This document shows, piece after piece, positions 1 to 7,089 of a stretch of 12,868 nt of DNA. Where the stretch lies: contig QNXQ01000196.1 of the NCBI GenBank assembly GCA_003978875.1, positions 1 to 12,868 on the forward strand, read 5' to 3'. The translations under genes were made by a program, and so were the position numbers. Origin of the DNA: Aquifex sp. GTDB taxonomy: Bacteria; Aquificota; Aquificia; Aquificales; Aquificaceae. Each line of letters begins with the position of its first letter. The first letter of the stretch is position 1. Below the pieces are notes generated by a model that was given only the letters and a program-made list of their open reading frames with translations, did no database searches and was not told the origin of the DNA.

Positions 1-2345
1 CAGCTTACGAAGAGGAAAACTACGTAATTGCTCAAAGCACACCTATTGATAAGGAAGGAAAGCTCCAAGCGGAGTTTGTATTAGCAAGACATAAAAATGA
101 CATAAGGTTAGTAAAACCCGAACAGGTGGATTATATAGACATATCTCCAAGACAGGTAATATCACCTTCTTCATCCCTAATACCGTTCCTTGAGCACGAC
201 GACGCGAACAGAGCTCTAATGGGTTCAAACATGCAAAGACAGGCAGTACCTCTCATATTCACACAAGCTCCCCTTGTAGGAACGGGAATGGAGAAAAAGA
301 TAGCCAGAGATTCACACGCCGTGGTAGTAGCAAAAAGAGGAGGAGTAGTAGAGGAAGTAGACAGTTCCAGAATAATTATCAGGGTAAATCCAGAGGAGAT
401 AAACTTAGACGACCCTCTGGATATAGGTATAGACATTTATGAACTAAGAAAGTTCCAAAGAACAAATCAAAAGACCTGTATAAATCAAAGACCCATAGTA
501 AGAAAAGGAGAAAAGGTTGAAAAGGGACAGATAATAGCGGATGGACATTCCACGGACAGAGGAGAACTTGCTCTAGGAAAAGATGTTTTAGTCGCCTTTA
601 TGCCTTGGAGAGGTTATAACTTCGAGGACGCTATAGTTATATCTGAAAGATTGGTAAAAGAAGATGTTTACACATCAATACATATAGAAGAACTGGAAGC
701 CGAAGCGAGGGAAACAAAAGTAGGAGACGAGGAAATAACGAGACAAATTCCCGGAGTTCCCGAAAAAGCACTTGCACACCTGGACGAGCACGGAATTGTA
801 AAGGTAGGTACATACGTAAAACCCGGTGATATTTTGGTAGGAAAGGTAACACCGAAAGGAGAAACCAAACTTACCCCTGAAGAAAAACTGCTTCAAGCTA
901 TCTTCGGTGAGAAAACCAGGGACGTTAAAGACGCTTCATTAAGATGTCCTCCCGGTGTCGAAGGAATAGTTATAGATGTTCAGGTATTTACCAGAAAAGG
1001 AACAGGCAATAAAAAAGACCTCTTGTCACAAAAGGTTGAAAGGGAAGAGCTTGAAAATCTCGAACAGGAGCTAGAAAAGAAGAAGAACCTCATAATAACC
1101 GGAAGAGATAAAGTTCTCAAAGGTTTAATTCTCGGTAAGAAGATAGAAAAAGATGTAAAGATAGGAAGGAAGAGCTTAAAGAAAGGTACAGAAATTACGG
1201 AAGACATCTTGGGAGACTTTATCAACTTTATACTGGCTAAACCTGAAAACTTCTTTGAAGATGAAGAGCTTATAAGGAAGATTAGGGAAATATCAGAACG
1301 TTCAAAGATACAGATAGATATGCTTAACAAGGTTTACGAAGAAAAGAAGGAAACTCTCCTTAAAAGAAGAGACCTGCCCCCCGGAGTAATCACACTTGTA
1401 AAGGTATTCATCGCTAACAAGAGAAAAATCAAAGTCGGGGACAAGATGGCGGGAAGACACGGAAACAAGGGTGTCATATCCGTAGTTCTTCCCGTAGAGG
1501 ATATGCCTTTCTTACCGGACGGAACACCGGTAGATATAGTTCTTAACCCCTTGGGTGTTCCTTCACGTATGAACGTCGGTCAAATTCTTGAAACCCACTT
1601 GGGATGGGCAGCTAAAGAACTCGGAAAGAAGATAGGAGAAATGATAAATAAAGGTCTGGACAGAAAGGCGATTACCGAATACCTCAAAGAAATATACGCA
1701 ATAGGAGATAAGGATGGTGAAAATGCCAAGTTTATAGAAGAATTCCTGAATTCCCTTTCCGATGAGGAATTCTGGTCTGTTGTAAGAGATTACGCCGATA
1801 GAGGAATCCCAATGGCTACTCCTGCTTTCGAAGGAGCCGATGAAAGTGCTATAAAAGAACTTCTTAAAAAGGCAGGTCTCCCTGAGAGCGGTAAGACTAT
1901 TCTCTACGACGGAAGAACAGGTGAACCTTTCGACTTCGAAGTAACCGTTGGATACATGCACATGCTCAAGCTCATACACATGGTAGATGACAAGATACAC
2001 GCTAGGTCCACAGGTCCTTACTCCCTTGTCACCCAGCAGCCTCTTGGAGGAAGAGCTCAGTTCGGAGGTCAGAGACTCGGAGAAATGGAAGTTTGGGCTC
2101 TGGAAGCTCACGGAGCTGCGTACACACTCCAGGAAATGCTTACCGTTAAGTCTGACGACGTAGAAGGAAGATCAAAAGTTTACGAAGCAATAGTTAAAGG
2201 TAAATACACTTACACACCGGGTATACCTGAATCCTTCAAGGTTCTCGTAAGAGAACTAAAAGCACTCAGTCTAAACGTCAAGTGTATGAATGGTGAAGAG
2301 AAGCCTTGTGACGAAGTTGAAATTAAAGAGGAGGAAGAAAAATGA
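1..2345 (+). CDS. rpoB: DNA-directed RNA polymerase beta subunit, C-terminal part (5' end outside window)
   Basis: This is the beta subunit of the core RNA polymerase, which forms half of the catalytic cleft. The reading frame is open from base 3, so 780 residues are visible; the N-terminal part, including the first rifampicin clusters, lies before the window. Seen in fragment numbering: EHDDANRALMG at 64-74, next to the fork-loop/rif region; the TNQKTCINQRP block; NFEDAIVISERLV; KVTPKGETKLTPEEKL; the active-site stretch KVGDKMAGRHGNKG at 477-490, whose lysines 481 and 489 have the spacing of E. coli K1065/K1073; LNPLGVPSRMNVGQ; and the C-terminal clamp-contacting GIPESFKVLVRELK. A charged, coiled-coil-like insert at bases about 1002-1370 sits where E. 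coli has SI2. The tail is acidic (EVEIKEEEEK), and its codons also carry the rpoC ribosome binding site. The stop TGA overlaps the rpoC ATG, so the two subunits are probably made in coupled fashion. Identity is certain from the motifs. Confidence 0.98.
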   Translation, partial: AYEEENYVIAQSTPIDKEGKLQAEFVLARHKNDIRLVKPEQVDYIDISPRQVISPSSSLIPFLEHDDANRALMGSNMQRQAVPLIFTQAPLVGTGMEKKIARDSHAVVVAKRGGVVEEVDSSRIIIRVNPEEINLDDPLDIGIDIYELRKFQRTNQKTCINQRPIVRKGEKVEKGQIIADGHSTDRGELALGKDVLVAFMPWRGYNFEDAIVISERLVKEDVYTSIHIEELEAEARETKVGDEEITRQIPGVPEKALAHLDEHGIVKVGTYVKPGDILVGKVTPKGETKLTPEEKLLQAIFGEKTRDVKDASLRCPPGVEGIVIDVQVFTRKGTGNKKDLLSQKVEREELENLEQELEKKKNLIITGRDKVLKGLILGKKIEKDVKIGRKSLKKGTEITEDILGDFINFILAKPENFFEDEELIRKIREISERSKIQIDMLNKVYEEKKETLLKRRDLPPGVITLVKVFIANKRKIKVGDKMAGRHGNKGVISVVLPVEDMPFLPDGTPVDIVLNPLGVPSRMNVGQILETHLGWAAKELGKKIGEMINKGLDRKAITEYLKEIYAIGDKDGENAKFIEEFLNSLSDEEFWSVVRDYADRGIPMATPAFEGADESAIKELLKKAGLPESGKTILYDGRTGEPFDFEVTVGYMHMLKLIHMVDDKIHARSTGPYSLVTQQPLGGRAQFGGQRLGEMEVWALEAHGAAYTLQEMLTVKSDDVEGRSKVYEAIVKGKYTYTPGIPESFKVLVRELKALSLNVKCMNGEEKPCDEVEIKEEEEK
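2328..2334 (+). promoter_or_regulatory. Shine-Dalgarno site for rpoC
   Basis: GAGGAGG ends 7 bases before the rpoC ATG at 2342. It is built from the Glu codons of the acidic RpoB tail, so the coding and translation-start signals are shared. Confidence 0.8.
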
Positions 2346-5300
2346 GTGAAAAAGGAAGGGGTATTTTCCCCTTCTCAAAAATTAAGTTAATGTTAGCTTC
2401 TCCTGAAGATATCAGAAGTTGGTCTCACGGTGAAGTAAAAAGACCCGAAACCTTAAACTACAGAACCCTTAAACCCGAAAAAGATGGCTTATTCTGTGCA
2501 AAGATTTTTGGACCTATAAAAGATTATGAATGTCTCTGTGGAAAATATAGAGGAAAGAGATACGAAGGAAAAATTTGTGAAAAGTGTGGAGTAGAGGTTA
2601 CAACTTCTTACGTAAGAAGACAAAGATTTGGTCATATAGAACTCGCCGCTCCGGTAGTTCATATATGGTTTTTGAAAAGCACTCCCTCTAAGATAGGAAC
2701 CCTACTTAATTTAACCTCCCGTGATGTTGAAAGAGTAGCCTATTTCGAATCCTATTTGGTCATAGAGTATCCAAACGAAGAAGAAGAAGAAAAGTTTGAA
2801 AAAGATGAAACAACAATTCCCTTAAACGATGGAATTTCCACCAAGTGGGTAAAGCTCCACGTAGTAAATGAAGAAGAGTTTGAAGAAAAATACGCATTCA
2901 CCATAGACGAAAAATACGAATACGGAATGGGAGCAGAAATACTTAAAGAAGTTCTTTCCAAATTAGACTTAGAAGCTTATTCCCGCAAACTCAAAGAAAT
3001 AGTAAAACCTTACAGCATAGGTTTTGAAGAACTAGGAAAGGAACTGGGAGAAAAGTATAAGAACCTATATCAGAAACTTATAAAAGTAATAGCGGATGAC
3101 TTCAGAGCTTACGGCGTTGAGATAAAAGGTCTCGAGAATTACGGTCTTTCCTTAGAACAAGCAATTCACAGAATTCTTAATGAAGAACTTTATCTCAACG
3201 TAGATACAGGAGAAATACACGTAGAAGATTGTGGAGACTCTTGCCTCACCGGAAGAGAAGCTATAAAAACCTACTATGAAAGAGTAAGAGAACACAAGAA
3301 AGACATTCCTATATTTGAAAAAATTAAAGAAGATATCAGAACTACAGTTCTGAGAGAGGTTTCCGAAGCAAGAATAAGGAAAGCTTTAAGAACACTTCAA
3401 TTAGTAGAAGGATTTAAAAAGAGTGGAAATAGACCCGAATGGATGATTCTGGAAGTCCTCCCCGTTCTTCCTCCTGAACTGAGACCTTTGGTAGCTCTCG
3501 ACGGTGGAAGATTTGCTACTTCAGACCTAAATGACCTCTACAGAAGAGTTATAAACAGAAATAACAGATTAAAAAGACTGATAGAACTCAACGCTCCGGA
3601 CATAATTATCAGAAACGAAAAGAGAATGCTCCAGGAAGCTGTTGATGCATTGATAGATAACGGCAAGAGAGGAAATCCCGTTAAACAAAATGGAAGACCT
3701 CTCAAATCCCTTGCAGATTACCTGAAAGGTAAACAGGGAAGATTTAGGCAAAATCTCCTCGGAAAGAGGGTTGACTACTCCGGACGTTCCGTAATAGTGG
3801 TAGGTCCTGAACTCCAAATGCACCAATGCGGTCTTCCCAAAATAATGGCTTTAGAACTCTTTAAACCCTTCGTTTACAGAAGACTGGAAGAAAAGGGTTA
3901 TGCTACCTCTATTAAACATGCAAAGAGACTGGTAGAACAAAAGACTCCTGAAGTTTGGGAATGTCTTGAAGAAGTTGTAAAACAACACCCGGTACTGCTC
4001 AACAGAGCTCCTACACTACACAGACCATCAATACAAGCCTTTGAACCCGTTCTTGTAGAAGGTAAAGCTATACAACTTCACCCATTAGTATGTCCACCGT
4101 TCAACGCGGACTTTGACGGAGACCAAATGGCTGTTCACGTTCCACTGGGAATAGAAGCTCAGCTTGAATCCTACATACTCATGCTCTCCACCCAGAATAT
4201 TCTATCTCCCGCACACGGAAAGCCTCTCACCATGCCCTCCCAAGATATGGTTCTGGGAACCTATTACATAACCCATGACCCGATACCCGGAAGAAAAGGA
4301 GAAGGAAAAGTTTTCTTCAGCTTCGAAGAGGTTATAAAAGCCCTTGACCTCGGATACGTGGATATACACGCCAAGATAAAGGTAAAAGTAGGCAATGAAT
4401 GGATTGAAACCACACCGGGAAGAGTTCTGTTCAACTCTATAATGCCCGAAGGGCAACCCTTTGTAAATGAAACACTTGATAAGAAGGGGCTTTCCAAACT
4501 CATAACCAGACTTTATATAGCTGTAGGAAATGAAGAAACGGTTAAATTCCTTGATAGAGTAAAAGAACTGGGATTCCTAAGGTCAACACTGGCAGGTATA
4601 TCTATAGGTATTGAGGACTTACAGGTGCCTAAAGCAAAAGAAAAGATAATAAAGGATGCATTAAAGAAAACCGAGGAAATTTGGAATCAATACGTTCAAG
4701 GAATTATCACCAATAAGGAAAGATATAACAGAATTATCGACGTTTGGTCTGAAGCTACCAATATGGTTTCCAAGGCAATGTTCGATGAAATCGAGAAATC
4801 TAAAAGATTGGAGAACGGAAAGGAATTCCCCGGAACGTTTAATCCCATATACATGATGGCAATTTCCGGAGCGAGAGGAAACAGAGACCAGATAAGACAG
4901 CTTGCTGGAATGAGAGGACTTATGGCAAAACACTCGGGTGAGTTTATAGAAACTCCCATAATTTCAAACTTCAGGGAAGGATTATCAGTTCTCGAATACT
5001 TCATATCTACCTACGGTGCAAGAAAAGGTCTTGCCGATACCGCTCTCAAAACCGCTTTCGCCGGATACCTTACAAGAAGATTGGTGGATGTTGCACAGGA
5101 TATCACTATCACAGAGAAAGACTGCGGAACCGTTAAAGGCTTTGAAATGGAACCCATTGTGGAAGCCGGAGAAGAGAGGGTTTCTCTCAAAGAGAGAATA
5201 TTCGGCAGAGTTCTCGCCGAAGATGTAAAAGATCCTTACACAGGTGAGGTAATAGCAAGAAGAAACGAAGTGGTAGATGAAAAGCTCTCTGAGAAAATAG

Positions 5301-7075
5301 CAAGAGCTGGTATAGAAAAGGTAAGGGTAAGGTCTCCTCTTACCTGTGAAGCTAAACACGGCGTATGTGCTATGTGCTATGGATGGGACCTATCCCAGAG
5401 AAAGATAGTATCCGTCGGAGAAGCTGTAGGAATCATAGCGGCACAGTCTATCGGAGAACCCGGAACTCAGCTTACAATGAGAACCTTCCACATAGGTGGT
5501 GCTGCAACGGCACAGAAGGTTCAAAACTTCGTAAAAGTTGAAAGCGATGGAATAGTCAAATACTACAATATAAAGGTCGTTGTAAACAGAAAGGGTGAAA
5601 GAATTAACATAGCAAAAGATGCAGCTATAGGTATAGTTGATAAAGAAGGAAGATTACTTGAGAGACATACTATACCTTACGGTGCAAGGCTTCTTGTTGA
5701 AGATGGTGATGAAGTAAAAGCAGGTACAAAACTTGCAGACTGGGACCCGTTCAATACATACATCATTGCCGAAGTAGGTGGAAAAGTAGAACTCAGAGAC
5801 ATTATCTTAGACGTAACCGTAAGGGAAGAAAGGGACATAATTACCGGAAAAACTGCAACAGTTGTATCTTTCATGAGACCTAAGGATGCAATGCTTCACA
5901 CCCCCAGAATTGCGGTAATCACCGAGGATGGCCAAGAATACATCTACGACCTTCCTGTAAATGCTATTCTGAATATTCCTTCTGAAAAGCTTTCTTTAGA
6001 GTGGAGAGTATGTCCGACATGTTCCGAATCGGAAGAAACGACAATACAGCACCAGTACTATGTAGTTAAAGATTTAGAAGTTCAACCCGGTGATATACTC
6101 GCCAGAATTCCTAAGGAAACTGCAAAGGTAAGGGATATCGTCGGTGGTCTGCCAAGAGTTGAGGAACTGTTTGAAGCGAGAAAACCCAAGAATCCCGCAA
6201 TACTCAGTGAAATAGACGGTTACGTAAAGATTTACGAAGATGCAGATGAAGTAATCATATTTAACCCCAAGACAGGTGAAACCAGAAAATACTCCATCAA
6301 GAGAGATGAGTTAATCCTTGTAAGACACGGGCAATACATAAGAAAGGGACAAAAGATTACCGAAACTAAGGTTGCGGATATAGACGGTCAGGTAAGGATT
6401 AAAGGTAAAGGTTTCAAAGTTATCGTTTACAATCCCGAAACAGGTCTACAAAGAGAGTACTTCGTTCCAAAAGGAAAATTCCTACTGGTCAAAGAAGGTG
6501 ATTATGTAAAAGCAGGAGATCCGCTTACAGACGGAACACCTGTTCCCGAGGAAATCCTCAGAATTAAGGGAATTGAGGAACTCGAAAAATTCCTACTCAA
6601 AGAAGTTCAAATGGTATACAAACTCCAAGGTGTTGATATTAACGACAAACACTTCGAAATTATCATTAAGCAAATGCTCAAGAAAGTGAGAATCATAGAC
6701 CCCGGAGATAGCAGATTCCTTGTAGGTGAAGAAGTAGACAAGGAGGAACTTGAAGAGGAAATTCAGAGAATTAAACTAGAGGGTGGAAAACTTCCCAAAG
6801 CAGAACCTGTACTCGTCGGTATTACAAGAGCTGCTCTATCTACAAGAAGCTGGATTTCCGCAGCTTCATTCCAAGAAACTACAAGAGTTCTTACCGATGC
6901 CTCCGTAGAAGGAAAGATAGATGAATTAAGAGGTCTCAAAGAGAATGTAATTATCGGAAACCTCATACCCGCTGGAACAGGAGTTGATGAATACAGAGAA
7001 GTAGAAGTTATTCCCGTAGAAGAAAAAGTTTTAGAAGAAAAACCTCAACCCTCTGAAGGAAACCCCGAACCCTAA
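2342..7075 (+). CDS. rpoC: DNA-directed RNA polymerase beta' subunit, complete
   Basis: This is the beta' catalytic subunit of RNA polymerase, 1577 residues; from memory E. coli has about 1407 and Aquifex about 1574. Seen in order: zinc finger C64-x-C66...C79-x2-C82; an extra insert at about 222-330; the sigma-binding clamp helices starting near 397; the Mg-binding catalytic loop NADFDGD at 588-594 (D590, D592, D594); the bridge helix at about 881-916 (FISTYGARKGLADTALKT); the second zinc site C928, C1002, C1009, C1012; the trigger loop MRTFHIGG from M1046, with H1050 matching E. coli H936; a trigger-loop insert of SI3 type at about 1057-1262; return to the conserved frame at GGLPRVEELFEAR (from G1268); two tandem barrel-like repeats at 1291-1396; and the conserved C-terminus SAASFQETTRVL. 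The tail after IPAGTG is acidic and Pro-rich. The start is fixed by the strong SD and the ATGA overlap with rpoB. The stop lies inside a terminator hairpin and overlaps the stop of the convergent protease gene. Confidence 0.99.
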   Translation: MSEKGRGIFPFSKIKLMLASPEDIRSWSHGEVKRPETLNYRTLKPEKDGLFCAKIFGPIKDYECLCGKYRGKRYEGKICEKCGVEVTTSYVRRQRFGHIELAAPVVHIWFLKSTPSKIGTLLNLTSRDVERVAYFESYLVIEYPNEEEEEKFEKDETTIPLNDGISTKWVKLHVVNEEEFEEKYAFTIDEKYEYGMGAEILKEVLSKLDLEAYSRKLKEIVKPYSIGFEELGKELGEKYKNLYQKLIKVIADDFRAYGVEIKGLENYGLSLEQAIHRILNEELYLNVDTGEIHVEDCGDSCLTGREAIKTYYERVREHKKDIPIFEKIKEDIRTTVLREVSEARIRKALRTLQLVEGFKKSGNRPEWMILEVLPVLPPELRPLVALDGGRFATSDLNDLYRRVINRNNRLKRLIELNAPDIIIRNEKRMLQEAVDALIDNGKRGNPVKQNGRPLKSLADYLKGKQGRFRQNLLGKRVDYSGRSVIVVGPELQMHQCGLPKIMALELFKPFVYRRLEEKGYATSIKHAKRLVEQKTPEVWECLEEVVKQHPVLLNRAPTLHRPSIQAFEPVLVEGKAIQLHPLVCPPFNADFDGDQMAVHVPLGIEAQLESYILMLSTQNILSPAHGKPLTMPSQDMVLGTYYITHDPIPGRKGEGKVFFSFEEVIKALDLGYVDIHAKIKVKVGNEWIETTPGRVLFNSIMPEGQPFVNETLDKKGLSKLITRLYIAVGNEETVKFLDRVKELGFLRSTLAGISIGIEDLQVPKAKEKIIKDALKKTEEIWNQYVQGIITNKERYNRIIDVWSEATNMVSKAMFDEIEKSKRLENGKEFPGTFNPIYMMAISGARGNRDQIRQLAGMRGLMAKHSGEFIETPIISNFREGLSVLEYFISTYGARKGLADTALKTAFAGYLTRRLVDVAQDITITEKDCGTVKGFEMEPIVEAGEERVSLKERIFGRVLAEDVKDPYTGEVIARRNEVVDEKLSEKIARAGIEKVRVRSPLTCEAKHGVCAMCYGWDLSQRKIVSVGEAVGIIAAQSIGEPGTQLTMRTFHIGGAATAQKVQNFVKVESDGIVKYYNIKVVVNRKGERINIAKDAAIGIVDKEGRLLERHTIPYGARLLVEDGDEVKAGTKLADWDPFNTYIIAEVGGKVELRDIILDVTVREERDIITGKTATVVSFMRPKDAMLHTPRIAVITEDGQEYIYDLPVNAILNIPSEKLSLEWRVCPTCSESEETTIQHQYYVVKDLEVQPGDILARIPKETAKVRDIVGGLPRVEELFEARKPKNPAILSEIDGYVKIYEDADEVIIFNPKTGETRKYSIKRDELILVRHGQYIRKGQKITETKVADIDGQVRIKGKGFKVIVYNPETGLQREYFVPKGKFLLVKEGDYVKAGDPLTDGTPVPEEILRIKGIEELEKFLLKEVQMVYKLQGVDINDKHFEIIIKQMLKKVRIIDPGDSRFLVGEEVDKEELEEEIQRIKLEGGKLPKAEPVLVGITRAALSTRSWISAASFQETTRVLTDASVEGKIDELRGLKENVIIGNLIPAGTGVDEYREVEVIPVEEKVLEEKPQPSEGNPEP
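3005..3331 (+). other. lineage-type insert in beta', N-terminal third (residues about 222-330)
   Basis: Relative to E. coli beta', read by eye, about 110 extra residues separate the dimerisation-side helix (SKLDLEAYSRKL) from the QLVEGFKKSGNRPEWMIL block. The insert is charged and mostly helix-like. It contains YLNVDTGEIHVED followed by CGDSC (C297, C301). Other bacteria also carry unrelated or barrel-type inserts in this part of beta', so presence alone is not strange. Boundaries are approximate. Confidence 0.65.
5510..6127 (+). other. SI3-type insert in the beta' trigger loop (residues about 1057-1262)
   Basis: Between MRTFHIGGAAT and DIVGGLPRVEELFEAR there are about 205 residues. Much of the stretch can be followed against E. 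coli SI3 by eye, for example IPYGARLLVEDGDEVKAG, DWDPFNT and LARIPKE. This is the proteobacterial-type insert shared with Aquificales. A CPTC pair (C1224, C1227) is an extra that I do not recall from E. coli SI3. Confidence 0.8.
6212..6529 (+). repeat. tandem in-frame protein repeat in beta' (about 50-residue core, 56-residue period)
   Basis: Residues 1291-1340 (bases 6212-6361) and 1347-1396 (bases 6380-6529) align without a gap at a shift of 56 residues. I count 19 of 50 positions identical. Shared landmarks are IDGxVxI, VI then two residues then NPxTG, RxY, LV, GxY and the Gly/Thr pair closing each unit. Both resemble the short beta-barrel (sandwich-barrel hybrid) found once at the equivalent place in E. 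coli beta'. The nucleotide match is much weaker, so the duplication is old. Confidence 0.85.
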
Positions 7076-7089
7076 GGGGTTTCCTTTTT
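7056..7089 (+). terminator. rho-independent terminator ending rpoBC, overlapping the rpoC stop codon
   Basis: The arm AAGGAAACCCC at 7056-7066 pairs perfectly with GGGGTTTCCTT at 7076-7086, giving 11 bp across a 9-base loop, and a T-run continues to 7089. The 5' arm and loop encode the last residues of RpoC, and the loop contains the TAA. Read on the - strand the same hairpin lies across the protease stop, but the bases after it (CAGAGGG) are not a T-run, so it should be stronger for rpoC than for the protease gene. Confidence 0.85.

Noticed and set aside
1563..2111. 182-codon open frame on the - strand inside rpoB
   Set aside because: It lies wholly antisense to a strongly conserved part of rpoB. 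Its translation has no recognisable domain and is explained by codon bias of the sense strand.
4985..5359. 124-codon open frame on the - strand inside rpoC
   Set aside because: Antisense shadow of the bridge-helix region, with no recognisable domain.
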